Counted from the first letter of the stretch, positions 43,772-53,024 are shown. The stretch: DNA of 64,000 bases from an uncultured Bacteroidales bacterium (GCA_934693135.1 CAKUVA010000001.1:84626-148625), one strand, 5' to 3'. Made by a program: numbers and translations. Notes: generated from the sequence alone by a model not told the origin.

Positions 43772-43778
43772 CTTGTTT

Positions 43779-44420
43779 ATGAAATTTCTTAGAATTATTA
43801 TCGTTGTGTTTGCCATGTTCATATTGCATGGCAATGCTGGAGCTCAACAGGTTTGGCGGAGGCTCAATGATTCCGTCAAAGGACATTGTGTATCATTTGG
43901 ATATAATTATTCGGGTACTGTGTCAGGTGCTCGGATGTCCGGCAACGGAGATGTGAAAGTTCAGGAAGGAAGATTTAGATTTACGGGAAACGGGATGGAA
44001 GTCATCTGTGATGGAAAATCAAAGTGGACTATTGATAAGAATTCTAAAGAGGTTGTCATAGAATCTGTGGCTTCCGTAGGTTCTGTGGCAGAATCTGTCA
44101 ATCCTGCTTTGATTATATGTGACCTTGAGCATCATTTCTCCGTTGTGTCGTCTGTTTCTGAAAAGAAAGAGGGAAGGAATATTGAGAGAATCAGTCTTAA
44201 GCCTCTTTCTTCAGTGCTTGGAATCATATCAATGACTATCTATGTTAATGCTGAAGTCTCTGTGCCTGTTGTCACATCTGCCTCTGTAAAGATGAAAGAC
44301 AATTCAGAGATAGTATTTACTATATCATCCATGACTTTTTCTGCGCTTGAGCCGTCTTCATCATTTGTATTCAATGATAGCGTATTAGATTCATCATGGG
44401 TGGTGACGGATTTGCGTTAG
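43779..44420 (+). CDS. LolA-like periplasmic outer-membrane lipoprotein carrier
   Basis: A 213-residue protein with a signal peptide (cleaved after about HGNAGA). The mature part is an all-beta LolA-like fold: FGYNYSGTVSGARMSGNGDVKVQEGRFRF, GMEVICDGKSKWTIDKNSKEVVIES. It should carry lipoproteins from the inner to the outer membrane; the divergence is usual for Bacteroidetes. Start at ATG 43779, 7 bp after the ftsK stop. The end overlaps the convergent apbE stop by 4 bp. Confidence 0.82.
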   Translation: MKFLRIIIVVFAMFILHGNAGAQQVWRRLNDSVKGHCVSFGYNYSGTVSGARMSGNGDVKVQEGRFRFTGNGMEVICDGKSKWTIDKNSKEVVIESVASVGSVAESVNPALIICDLEHHFSVVSSVSEKKEGRNIERISLKPLSSVLGIISMTIYVNAEVSVPVVTSASVKMKDNSEIVFTISSMTFSALEPSSSFVFNDSVLDSSWVVTDLR

Positions 44421-45508
44421 TTTACGAGAACAAAGTTCTCAGAAGCCCATTCATGCATTTCTCCTTTTGAGTCTGACCATATTAGGTATCCGGCAAAATC
44501 ATCAGGATTATTCTCTATAAACTCTTTAGCCTTGTCCAGTCCTACAACCATACAGTATGTCGCATAGGCATCAGCATCTGTGGCATTCTTGGCTACTATT
44601 GTGGCACTCAATAAGTTGTGTTGCACAGGGTAGCCTGTTCTCGGATCTATGGTATGGGCATATTTCTTGCCATCTTTTATATAGAACTTTCTGTAGTTTC
44701 CAGATGTCACGATTCCGCATGGAGTTCCATTACTCTGCCATACACCATCGAGGTCCTTTCCAGGCTCCTCATTTCCATCGAACGGCCTGTCTACACCGAC
44801 TTTCCATGGCTTACCTTCTGGGTTAAGTCCATCGCAATATATTTCCCCGATATCTACGAGCATGTCTTTAACACCGAGTTCATATAGATATCCTGCCACG
44901 ACATCACAACTATATCCTTGGGCAATGGCATTGAAATTAAGTCTTGGCATATATAACGCTCCTGCATTGACCTTAGTGCTGTCAGTCAATAATTTTTCCG
45001 GCGATAGTTTTCCATTGGCATCGACAACTGCTTTTATGTCGCGTCGAAGGCGTCCCATTCCGCACGAATGCAATGTCGCGTTTATTTGGTTATCTGATGG
45101 TAGAGAATCTTTTGTAAAGCCGAATCCCCACAAATCAAATAATGGTCCGGATGCGGCATCTAAGGCTCCTCCTGTTTTTTCCCAATAGTCGTATGCGCGA
45201 GTGTAGACGTCCTCAAACATTCCATATCGTTCGACTGTAACTGTCTCTCCAGCATTGAATCTGCTTAGAATAGAACCCTTGTTGTAGCCGGATAATGTTG
45301 TATCAATGTCGTTTAAGATAGAATCTATCGCGTCTTTGATCTGCATGGGACTTTTCCGGATGCGTCCGTCTGTTCCATTCATGTTCATTTTTATACTATA
45401 TGTTCCTCCTTGCGCATAACCCTGTATGACAATGTATCTATCCTTTGGTGTGCAGGATAATAATATAGCCGTTGTTGCAATTGCAACTGAAATTCTTATG
45501 ATATTCAT
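44417..45508 (-). CDS. apbE: FAD:protein FMN transferase
   Basis: A 363-residue lipoprotein (signal MNIIRISVAIATTAILLSC) that attaches FMN to threonine residues of flavoproteins such as Nqr/Rnf subunits. Motifs: GYAQGGTYSI, IDTTLSGYNKGSILSRFN, ALDAASGPLFDLWGFG, ALYMPRLNFNAIAQGYSCDVV, HTIDPRTGYPV and NATDADAYATYCMVVG (Mg site). The start at 45508 gives a normal lipoprotein signal. An ATG 21 bp upstream is also possible, but the longest frame passes the promoter at 45557-45564. Confidence 0.92.
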   Translation of the reverse strand: MNIIRISVAIATTAILLSCTPKDRYIVIQGYAQGGTYSIKMNMNGTDGRIRKSPMQIKDAIDSILNDIDTTLSGYNKGSILSRFNAGETVTVERYGMFEDVYTRAYDYWEKTGGALDAASGPLFDLWGFGFTKDSLPSDNQINATLHSCGMGRLRRDIKAVVDANGKLSPEKLLTDSTKVNAGALYMPRLNFNAIAQGYSCDVVAGYLYELGVKDMLVDIGEIYCDGLNPEGKPWKVGVDRPFDGNEEPGKDLDGVWQSNGTPCGIVTSGNYRKFYIKDGKKYAHTIDPRTGYPVQHNLLSATIVAKNATDADAYATYCMVVGLDKAKEFIENNPDDFAGYLIWSDSKGEMHEWASENFVLVN

Positions 45509-45556
45509 GAAAAAATGTTTTTGTGTCATATTCTCGTTTTCGGCAAAGTATTTGCA

Positions 45557-45564
45557 CAAATGTA
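45557..45564 (-). promoter_or_regulatory. Promoter -7 element, apbE
   Basis: Minus strand TACATTTG, perfect TAnnTTTG, with TTTA about 20 bp upstream as possible -33. Confidence 0.6.
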
Positions 45565-45667
45565 CGAGTTTTTTCAGGAGAAAGTAAAATTTAAACACCA
45601 TCGTGTGATGTATTCTCGAATGAATTGACGATATTTGCATTTATATACCATATTGTAGGAAAGGAAA

Positions 45668-46684
45668 ATGAATTTCAGAAAGGCGATTCTTTATAGCATT
45701 GTAGCTATTTCAGCACTTGCAGCAGTTTCTTGCCACAAAAGCAAGGATGATACAGATACTAAGCTTACTTTGTCAGGGACATTGACATTTGATTCTCCAA
45801 TCTATGTATTGAAGGGGGATGTGTTGAAAATCACACCGAAAGGTTTGTCAGGAAATAATGTGGATATTGGATATTATTGGACGGCATCTCCGATGTATAC
45901 GACTAAGGACACTACACGTTGTTTGGGTGACCCTGAAACGAATGACGGAACTTACAACCTTGTTGTGAAGGATACATCTGTTATGACTTTTACCATCGGT
46001 TGCGTCGCTTTTGCGGATGGTTATTATACGAAATCAGCCTCGTACTATTGTACTCTTGTTGATCCTGACTTTGGTGGTAGTCTTGATGGTGATGGTATAT
46101 TGCCAGGAACGCCGAAAGTACGTGATGGCCGTACAGGTAAATATCTGTTTTATAAGACTATAGGAGATCGTGATTGGACTGTGAGGAATGTTAATTATCC
46201 GGAATCTGGACGTTCTTTCGCCTCATCTCCTGCGATGGATGACATCTTCGGTAGGTATTATACATGGGAAGAAGCACAATCAGTGTGTCCAACTGGCTGG
46301 CGTCTTCCTTCAGATGCAGACTGGTTAGCTCTTGCTCAAGTTGGAGGCTATACCGGGACAGATGCTTCTGCTGATTTTCTTGGAGCTGCAGGTAGCCTAA
46401 TGGCAAATGCTACTTTTAATGGCTCAAGGATGTGGGAATATTGGCCAGCTGTCAAGATTACGAATTCTACCGGTTTTGCTGCATTGCCTACAGGATATGG
46501 AATAGCGCAGACGGAAGATGAGTATTTTGGAAATGAGTATGCCGTATTTTGGTCTTCAGAATCTTATGATGAAGAACAGGGCGTTTATAGAATGATTAAC
46601 GTGAATAGGCCTGATGTTATGCGTGGAACTGGATATAAAAATAATTTCCTCGCTCCAGTGAGGTGTGTGAGAGATTCTAAATAA
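45668..46684 (+). CDS. FISUMP-domain lipoprotein
   Basis: A 338-residue lipoprotein (AAVSC, Cys22). The N-terminal half resembles an Ig-like beta domain (TLSGTLTFDSPIYVLKGDVLKI). The C-terminal 160 residues match the Fibrobacter succinogenes major paralogous domain: DWTVRNVNYPESG, GRYYTWEEAQSVCPTGWRLPSDADWLALAQVGG, GFAALPTGYG, AVFWSSESYD and a closing APVRCVRD. Surface or periplasmic, function unknown. 18 bp before lemA. Confidence 0.86.
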   Translation: MNFRKAILYSIVAISALAAVSCHKSKDDTDTKLTLSGTLTFDSPIYVLKGDVLKITPKGLSGNNVDIGYYWTASPMYTTKDTTRCLGDPETNDGTYNLVVKDTSVMTFTIGCVAFADGYYTKSASYYCTLVDPDFGGSLDGDGILPGTPKVRDGRTGKYLFYKTIGDRDWTVRNVNYPESGRSFASSPAMDDIFGRYYTWEEAQSVCPTGWRLPSDADWLALAQVGGYTGTDASADFLGAAGSLMANATFNGSRMWEYWPAVKITNSTGFAALPTGYGIAQTEDEYFGNEYAVFWSSESYDEEQGVYRMINVNRPDVMRGTGYKNNFLAPVRCVRDSK

Positions 46685-46702
46685 TGTGAAATTTATAAAG
46701 TT

Positions 46703-47293
46703 ATGAAAAAAGGACTTGCAGTAATACTTGTAATAGCGGTTGTCATCATCGCTTTGTTTGCGTGGTGTAAAAATACATATAACGGATTGGTGTCTGCTGA
46801 CGAAAATGTGAAGTCTGCTTGGGCTCAGGTAGAGAATGTCTATCAGAGACGCGCGGATCTCATTCCTAATTTGGTTGCTACCGTGAAAGGATATGCTGAG
46901 CATGAGAGTAGTACTCTTGAATCCGTTATTGCTGCGAGGGCAAAGGCTACACAGTCTTCAGTAAATCCTGATAATCTGACGGAGGAAAATATATCCAAAT
47001 TTCAGTCTGCACAAGGAGAGCTTGGAAATGCCATAGGACGTCTCCTTGTATCTGTTGAGCGTTATCCAGATTTGAAGGCGAGCCAGAATTTCCTTGAACT
47101 TCAGTCGCAGTTGGAGGGAACGGAGAATAGAATCTCTACGGAGAGAATGAAATTCAATGATGTCGCCAAATCGTATAACACGATGATAAGGAGTTTTCCT
47201 AAAAATATCATTGCGTCAATGTTTAATTTCGAACCTAAAGGGTATTTCAAAGCTACTGAAGGTACAGAAACTGCACCTAAAGTGGAATTCTGA
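46703..47293 (+). CDS. LemA family protein
   Basis: A 196-residue protein with an N-terminal transmembrane anchor (4-20), then the LemA helical bundle: NTYNGLVSADENVKSAWAQVENVYQRRADLIPNLVATVKGYAEHE, SVIAARAKAT, RLLVSVERYPDLKASQNFLELQSQLEGTENRI and the terminal NTMIRSFPKNIIASMFNF. Function unsettled; LemA and TPM-domain proteins are usually adjacent, as here. Confidence 0.94.
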   Translation: MKKGLAVILVIAVVIIALFAWCKNTYNGLVSADENVKSAWAQVENVYQRRADLIPNLVATVKGYAEHESSTLESVIAARAKATQSSVNPDNLTEENISKFQSAQGELGNAIGRLLVSVERYPDLKASQNFLELQSQLEGTENRISTERMKFNDVAKSYNTMIRSFPKNIIASMFNFEPKGYFKATEGTETAPKVEF

Positions 47294-47298
47294 TTCAG

Positions 47299-48099
47299 GT
47301 GAAAATAACAGGAAAGCATATCGCTGTTGTCATTGTGACGTTGTTGTCTGCCGTCATCTGTATGACGACAGCGTTCCCTGTTTTTGCACGGGATATTCCG
47401 GAAAGACCTCATCCACAACGTCTTGTCAATGACTTAGCTGGAGTTTTCTCACTGGCGCAAGTGAATGCTTTGGAACATAAGTTAGTAGCTTTCGATGATT
47501 CTACATCAAACCAGATTGCTATAGTTACAGTTGACGATTTGCATGGATATGATCCTGCGGAATATGCAGTCAAAATAGGATTGTCGTGGGGTGTGGGCTC
47601 TAAGGATTTTAATAATGGAATAGTATTTCTTGTAAAGCCTAAGACATCGTACTCTCGAGGTCAAGTTTCCATACAAGTAGGATATGGACTTGAAGGTGCG
47701 ATTACGGACGCTCGTTGTAAGCGTTTGATTGAGAATATAGTTATTCCATATTTTCGTGAAGATGATTATTTTGGAGGTGTGGATGCTGCAGTGGATGAAC
47801 TGATGCGGCTCGCTTCTGGAGAAATATCATCGGAGAGATCAGATGAAGATGACGACATTAGTCCTATTATTGCCATAGGATTGTTGTTCATCCTTATACT
47901 TGTCATAGCTGTCTTATTCAGTGGAAAGGGGAATTCTGGAGGAGGCGGAGGGAGTAGTAGAACTTATCGAAGAGATGATCCTGTGATTATTTTTGGACCT
48001 GGAACTCGTGGAGGAAGCTTTGGAGGAAGTTCTGGTGGATCTTTTGGCGGATTTGGTGGAGGCTCATTTGGTGGCGGAGGGGCATCCGGAAGTTGGTAA
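47299..48099 (+). CDS. TPM-domain (YgcG-like) membrane protein
   Basis: A 266-residue protein. Signal peptide, then the TPM phosphatase-like domain at about 40-180: VNDLAGVFSLAQVNALEHKL, IAIVTVDDLHGYDPAEYAVKIGLSWGVG, NNGIVFLVKPK, GYGLEGAITDARCKRLIENIVIPYFREDDYFGGV. A transmembrane helix (IIAIGLLFILILVIAVLF) and a Gly/Ser-rich tail ending ASGSW follow. The start is GTG at 47299, 5 bp after lemA; no nearby ATG keeps the signal peptide. Likely works with LemA. Confidence 0.9.
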   Translation: MKITGKHIAVVIVTLLSAVICMTTAFPVFARDIPERPHPQRLVNDLAGVFSLAQVNALEHKLVAFDDSTSNQIAIVTVDDLHGYDPAEYAVKIGLSWGVGSKDFNNGIVFLVKPKTSYSRGQVSIQVGYGLEGAITDARCKRLIENIVIPYFREDDYFGGVDAAVDELMRLASGEISSERSDEDDDISPIIAIGLLFILILVIAVLFSGKGNSGGGGGSSRTYRRDDPVIIFGPGTRGGSFGGSSGGSFGGFGGGSFGGGGASGSW

Positions 48100-48100
48100 T

Positions 48101-49222
48101 TTACATGCTTGAGATAATCTCTGTGGTTTTGATCAATATCGTTGCTACTGTATCTGTTATATCAATCAGAATAGTTGGACAGATGCCTACAGCATATAAT
48201 AATATTGTTGATATTGCAGATGTCATCAGAATGTTAGCGATAGGTAGTGCGAAAAGATTAGTCAAGAGGAAATACTTCGGGAAGGAGCCAAAATGCAACC
48301 ATGCTACTGGTCCTGTAAAAATCTGACACGAAATTGCGAGTGCGGCCCCATTCCATATTTTTCGAGGCAACTCAGATATCATGTATGCAATATTTTGCTC
48401 TTTTTCCATGGTGGGATACCATGCTTTTAGCTTGGGATAAAGAATGAAAATGCCGGCCATTGCCAGATATGATAGTTGAAATCCTGCAGATTTGACTACT
48501 GATGGGCATAATGAAACTTGTATGAGAAGGGCTGTGCAGTACACTCTTAGCGGAGGAATTTTTCTGTGCATTATCTTGGCTGTTTCGTTCAATGTTATGA
48601 ATAGAAAAGCTCTGACCAAGGATGGTCCTGCTCCTGTAGCGATAGTGTAAAGTCCTGATATCGTGATTATAAATAGACTGCGCAGCTTTTTGGCTGCCTG
48701 TTTCATCCCGAAAATATATGTAATCTTTAGCAATATGGCATATATAATGCCGAGGTGTAGTCCAGATAAGGCGAGAATATGAGATGCGCCACTATCTCTG
48801 AATGTAGATATTGTCGCTTTGTCCAGGCCGGAGCGGTCTCCTGTCAAGAGAGCATTGACAAGACTTGATGTGGATTCATGCTTGAATGGGATGGATGAGA
48901 TCATTGATCTGCATCTCCATGTGATACCGGTGAGCATCGTATCGGTGTCAAGTTCTCCGATTCTTCCTATGAAATCCATTGATGCGCAGGAAATCCCGAT
49001 GATAAAATATAGTATGGGAATGAGAGGCGTCGCTATCTTTCCGGGAGACTTCTGCCCGGTATATGCCAATGATGAGGTGGCGATGAAGAATGATATTGCT
49101 CCTGACGCATATAGTATATTTGTACCGTGTGTCATGGCAAGTGAGCAGAATGCAAGCCCGGCGGCTATTCCTGCAGTGAATGAGAATGACAATGTCGCTA
49201 TATCTTTTACCGAATCCATCAA
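48101..49222 (-). CDS. Short ComEC/Rec2-family membrane protein
   Basis: A 373-residue polytopic protein with the competence-domain motif ALLTGDRSGLDKATISTFRDSGASHILALSGLHLGIIYAILLKI and TGAGPSLVRAFLFITL. A pore for single-stranded DNA uptake in the family. The N-terminal OB-fold (DUF4131) part is minimal and the C-terminal metallo-beta-lactamase domain is missing, making it about half the usual length. It ends 1 bp after the TPM gene on the other strand; no remnant of missing domains is visible there. Confidence 0.87.
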   Translation of the reverse strand: MMDSVKDIATLSFSFTAGIAAGLAFCSLAMTHGTNILYASGAISFFIATSSLAYTGQKSPGKIATPLIPILYFIIGISCASMDFIGRIGELDTDTMLTGITWRCRSMISSIPFKHESTSSLVNALLTGDRSGLDKATISTFRDSGASHILALSGLHLGIIYAILLKITYIFGMKQAAKKLRSLFIITISGLYTIATGAGPSLVRAFLFITLNETAKIMHRKIPPLRVYCTALLIQVSLCPSVVKSAGFQLSYLAMAGIFILYPKLKAWYPTMEKEQNIAYMISELPRKIWNGAALAISCQIFTGPVAWLHFGSFPKYFLLTNLFALPIANILMTSAISTILLYAVGICPTILIDITDTVATILIKTTEIISSM

Positions 49223-49269
49223 CGCCCTCTTTTGAGTTTTAGTTTCTTGCTAAAATAGTGATTTATTTT

Positions 49270-49277
49270 TAACTTTG
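49270..49277 (+). promoter_or_regulatory. Promoter -7 element, ackA operon
   Basis: Plus strand TAACTTTG, perfect TAnnTTTG, with CTTG 20 bp upstream (3/4 of the -33 TTTG). 45 bp before ATG 49323. One of the best two-box matches in the window. Confidence 0.7.
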
Positions 49278-49322
49278 TGGTAAATTCATTCTGTTTATCA
49301 AAAGATTTTAAACTTTATACTG

Positions 49323-50540
49323 ATGATAATACTTGTTATAAATTGTGGAAGCTCATCTATCAAGTATCAGTTGCTTGATATGAAGAGCGATGAAGTCTAT
49401 GATGTCTTGGCTAAAGGTATTGTGGAGAAAATCGGTCTGGAGATGGGTTGTCTCCAGCATACTGTGACTGGTAAGGATAAGGTTGTAAAGGAACTTCCTG
49501 TTCCTGACCATAAGGTCGGAATGAAACTTGTCCTCGAGGCTCTTACAGATGCTGAGCATGGCGTTCTCAAGTCTCTTGATGATATAGAGGCTGTTGGTCA
49601 CAGAATCGTGCACGGTGGCGAGTATTTCTCATCAAGCGCTCTCGTTAACGAGGATGTCCTGAAAAAGATAGAGATTTGTTGCGATTTTGCTCCTCTGCAT
49701 AATCCTGCACACATCCTTGGAATTAGAGCTGTTCAGGCAGTGCTGCCATCTGTTCCTCAGGTAGTTACATTTGACACTGCATTCCATCAGTCTATTCCTG
49801 CATATGCATACATGTATGGCTTGCCTTATGATTGTTATTCCAAGTATCGCGTGCGCAAGTATGGTGCTCATGGAACAAGTCATCAGTTTGTAGCTGAGAA
49901 AGGTGCCAAGTTCGCAGGCTTGGATATAAATAATTCCAAGATAATAACTTGTCATATTGGAAATGGAAGTTCTATAACTGCGATTGTAAATGGTAAGTCT
50001 GTTGATACATCTATGGGTTTTACTCCACTTGATGGCGTTATAATGGGGACAAGGTGTGGTAGCATTGATCCTAATGTCGTTCCTTATCTTATGAAGAAAG
50101 AGAATCTTTCTCCGGATGAGATGACAGAACTTATGAACAAGAAGAGTGGTTTTCTTGGTATTTCAGGAGCTTCTTCAGACGCACGTGACCTCGATGCTCT
50201 TGCCAATTCCGGTGATGCCAAGGCCAAACTTGCTCTCAAGATGCTTACATATGGTATAATCAAATATATTGGATCGTATGTTGCAGTCATGAATGGTGTT
50301 GACCTTATTGTGTTCACAGGAGGTATTGGTGAGCATAATAGTCGTCTCCGCAGAAGGGTATGTGAGAATTTCGCATATCTTGGACTTAAATTCGACTATG
50401 AAGCCAATGTCGCATGGGGTGAGGATACTATAATATCTCTTCCTGATTCTAAGGTTAAGGTTGCTCTTATCACTACTGACGAAGAAATTGTGATTGCGCG
50501 TGATACTATGCATATCGTCATGAGTGAAGAGGAAAATTAG
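49323..50540 (+). CDS. ackA: Acetate kinase
   Basis: A 405-residue ASKHA-fold kinase making ATP from acetyl phosphate. VINCGSSSIKYQL, GHRIVHGGEYF, FAPLHNPAHILGI, VTFDTAFHQSIP, YGAHGTSHQFV, CHIGNGSSITAI, GTRCGSIDPN and FTGGIGEHN are all diagnostic of acetate rather than butyrate kinase. 27 bp before the acyltransferase gene, so a substrate-level phosphorylation unit. Confidence 0.97.
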   Translation: MIILVINCGSSSIKYQLLDMKSDEVYDVLAKGIVEKIGLEMGCLQHTVTGKDKVVKELPVPDHKVGMKLVLEALTDAEHGVLKSLDDIEAVGHRIVHGGEYFSSSALVNEDVLKKIEICCDFAPLHNPAHILGIRAVQAVLPSVPQVVTFDTAFHQSIPAYAYMYGLPYDCYSKYRVRKYGAHGTSHQFVAEKGAKFAGLDINNSKIITCHIGNGSSITAIVNGKSVDTSMGFTPLDGVIMGTRCGSIDPNVVPYLMKKENLSPDEMTELMNKKSGFLGISGASSDARDLDALANSGDAKAKLALKMLTYGIIKYIGSYVAVMNGVDLIVFTGGIGEHNSRLRRRVCENFAYLGLKFDYEANVAWGEDTIISLPDSKVKVALITTDEEIVIARDTMHIVMSEEEN

Positions 50541-50567
50541 TGAGAGAAGAACCAATTTTACTATAAA

Positions 50568-51476
50568 ATGATTACAAGTTTTTCAGATGTTTTTGCGGAG
50601 CTTAAAGAAAAGGGTATCTGCAAAAAGATGGTCGCTGCGTGGGCTGTTGACGAACACACTATAATCGCTGCATCTAAAGCAGTGGATCTTGGATTTGTGA
50701 CGGCAACTCTTGTCGGCGATGTCAACATGATTACTGAAGTATGCTCAAAGAACGGGATTGATCCAGGCAAGTTTGAGATTGTCGATAACCCTGATGAACT
50801 GAAAGCTGTGGCTCAAGCTGTGCAGTTGGTCCATGATGGTCAAGGTGATGTCCTTATGAAGGGACTTTGCTCTACTGACAAATTCCTTCGCGCTATACTT
50901 AATAAGGAGACTGGACTTCTTCCTCCAAAGGCTCTCCTTAGCCATGTGGGGGTGATTGAAAGTCCTAATTATCATAAGCTTATCTTCCTTACTGATATGG
51001 CTGTCGTTCCTCTGCCTGACCTTAAACAGAAAATGACTCTTGCCAACTATGTTGTTAAGGTGGCTAAATCTTTCGGTATCGCTAAGCCTAAGGTGGCATT
51101 TATAGCTGCATCAGAACAAGTTCTCGCCTCAATGCCTGCATGCCTTGAAGCTGCAGCATTGGCTAAGATGGCTGAAAGAGGACAGATAAAAGGTTGCATA
51201 GCTGATGGCCCTCTTGCTCTTGATGTTGCCATAGATAAGGAATCAGTTGAGATTAAGAAACTCTCCAGCCCTGTAGCCGGAGATGCTGACTGCCTTGTAT
51301 TTCCTAACATTGAATCAGCAAACGTATTCTGGAAAACCAATTCGAAACTTGCTTCGGGTGTCCGTCAGGCAGGTATGCTTGTAGGAACTACAGCTCCTTG
51401 TATTCTTGCAAGTCGTGCCGATAGCGTGGATACTAAGCTGAACTCCATTGCAGAGGCAGTGATGAGCGTGAAATAA
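50568..51476 (+). CDS. Phosphate acetyl/butyryltransferase family enzyme
   Basis: A 302-residue enzyme swapping CoA for phosphate on acyl-CoA. Motifs: DVLMKGLCSTDKFLRAIL, FLTDMAVVPLPDLKQK, KVAFIAASEQVLASMPACLEAAALAKM, GCIADGPLALDVAID, ADCLVFPNIESANVFWK. The length and motifs fit the Ptb-like (short) branch rather than classical Pta (about 335 aa or longer). Its pairing with a true acetate kinase suggests it acts as a phosphotransacetylase, but acyl-chain preference cannot be read. Followed by a terminator. Confidence 0.87.
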   Translation: MITSFSDVFAELKEKGICKKMVAAWAVDEHTIIAASKAVDLGFVTATLVGDVNMITEVCSKNGIDPGKFEIVDNPDELKAVAQAVQLVHDGQGDVLMKGLCSTDKFLRAILNKETGLLPPKALLSHVGVIESPNYHKLIFLTDMAVVPLPDLKQKMTLANYVVKVAKSFGIAKPKVAFIAASEQVLASMPACLEAAALAKMAERGQIKGCIADGPLALDVAIDKESVEIKKLSSPVAGDADCLVFPNIESANVFWKTNSKLASGVRQAGMLVGTTAPCILASRADSVDTKLNSIAEAVMSVK

Positions 51477-51498
51477 CAGCTTGTTTCTGATATTTTGA

Positions 51499-51534
51499 AA
51501 ATGGTCTTTCCTTATATAAGAGGAAAGACCGTTT
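51499..51534 (+). terminator. Terminator after the ackA operon
   Basis: GGTCTTTCCT / AGGAAAGACC, a 10-bp perfect stem extended by a T-G and three A-T pairs, 8-nt loop, followed by a T-rich GTTTGTGTAT. Confidence 0.8.
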
Positions 51535-51563
51535 GTGTATATACCATAATGACACTATAAACA

Positions 51564-53024
51564 ATGATCTCATTTCTTCTGAGCCTTGTTGCTCTTGTTG
51601 TAGGATATCTTCTTTACGGCACATTCGTAGATAGAGTATTTGGACCGGACTCATCGCGGCCTACACCTGCATTGATTCGTAAAGATGGGGTAGATTATAT
51701 CCCGATGCCAGCATGGAAAGTCTATATGATCCAATTCCTCAATATCGCTGGTACCGGCCCTATTTTTGGTGCGATAATGGGGGCGATGTTCGGACCTTCG
51801 TCTTATTTGTGGATTGTATTCGGATGCATTTTTGGCGGAGCTGTACATGATTATTTCACAGGTATGCTTTCTGTCCGACATGATGGTGCGGGGCTTCCTG
51901 ATATTGTAGGTAATTACCTTGGGAAGGGGACTCGTTCATTTTTGCTGTTTTTCTCTATAATTGTGCTGCTGCTTGTAGGTACTGTGTTTGTTTTTAGTCC
52001 TGCTTTGATTCTTGGACAGATTGCAGGAGATGGTTCCAGAACGGCTATAATGATATGGGTTGGTGTTATTTTTCTCTATTATGTGATGGCAACGCTGATG
52101 CCGATTGATAAGATTATAGGACGTTTTTATCCGATATTTGCTTTCGCTTTGCTGTTTATGGCGTTAGGACTTATGGCATGTCTCTTTGTTAAGTGGCCAG
52201 TATTGCCGGAAGTCTTCGATGGACTTGGAAATCTGGGCGAGTCCAGAGGCATTATAAGTGGGCAGCCTATATTTCCATGTTTGTTCATAACTATAGCTTG
52301 TGGTGCGGTTAGCGGTTTCCATGCTACTCAAAGTCCGCTTATGGCTCGGTGCATAACTGACGAGAAACTCGGTCGTCCTGTGTTTTATGGAGCTATGATT
52401 ACAGAGGGTATTGTGGCATTGATATGGGCGTCTGTTGCTTCATGGTTTTTCTTTGGTGGAGGTGCTGAAAGTATGGGTGTTAGTCTACATGCCTCTGCTC
52501 CGGAGGTGGTTGTAAAAGTGTCTTGGAACTGGCTTGGTGTATTCGGTGGAATTTTGGCGATAATCGGTGTTGTCGCGGCTCCGATAACCAGCGGAGATAC
52601 AGCGTTCAGAAGTGCACGCCTAATTATTGCTGATTTTGTGAAGCTGGATCAGACGAACTGGAAAAATAGATTGTATATCAGTATTCCACTCTTTTTGGTC
52701 GCGAGTGTGCTACTATGGTATAATGTTGTGGATAAAGATGGGTTCAATGTTATATGGCGTTATTTTGGATGGGCAAATCAGACTCTTGCCTGCTTTACAC
52801 TGTGGGCAGCGACTGTTTATCTTTTGAAGGTGAAAAAGAACTATCCAGCGTATCTTATAACACTTCTTCCAGCTTCATTCATGACTTCTGTTTGTACTAC
52901 ATATCTGTGCGTAGCTAAGATTGGGCTCAATCTTCCTGTGACATGGAATATGTACATAGGTATCACTACATTCTTGGTATCAATATTTGTATTCATGATA
53001 TGGAAAAACCGCATAAGCGGTTAA
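51564..53024 (+). CDS. cstA: CstA-family carbon starvation transporter
   Basis: A 486-residue polytopic membrane protein. The family core is present: IPMPAWKVYMIQFLNIAGTGPIFGAIMGAMFGP, FGGAVHDYFTGMLSVRHDGAGLPDIVGNYLG, GAVSGFHATQSPLMARCI, PITSGDTAFRSARLIIAD and YFGWANQTLACFTLWAAT. Shorter than E. coli CstA (about 700 aa), as usual in Bacteroidetes. The family imports pyruvate and/or peptides. The stop overlaps the convergent rsmD stop. Confidence 0.93.
   Translation: MISFLLSLVALVVGYLLYGTFVDRVFGPDSSRPTPALIRKDGVDYIPMPAWKVYMIQFLNIAGTGPIFGAIMGAMFGPSSYLWIVFGCIFGGAVHDYFTGMLSVRHDGAGLPDIVGNYLGKGTRSFLLFFSIIVLLLVGTVFVFSPALILGQIAGDGSRTAIMIWVGVIFLYYVMATLMPIDKIIGRFYPIFAFALLFMALGLMACLFVKWPVLPEVFDGLGNLGESRGIISGQPIFPCLFITIACGAVSGFHATQSPLMARCITDEKLGRPVFYGAMITEGIVALIWASVASWFFFGGGAESMGVSLHASAPEVVVKVSWNWLGVFGGILAIIGVVAAPITSGDTAFRSARLIIADFVKLDQTNWKNRLYISIPLFLVASVLLWYNVVDKDGFNVIWRYFGWANQTLACFTLWAATVYLLKVKKNYPAYLITLLPASFMTSVCTTYLCVAKIGLNLPVTWNMYIGITTFLVSIFVFMIWKNRISG

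Noticed and set aside
47935-48099. Short GGA/GGC-rich tandem repeats
   Set aside because: They encode the Gly/Ser tail of the TPM-domain protein, normal for this family, not a separate repeat element.
49323-50540. Butyrate kinase for the kinase before the acyltransferase
   Set aside because: The length of 405 residues and the FAPLHNPAHILGI and CHIGNGSSITAI motifs are those of acetate kinase.
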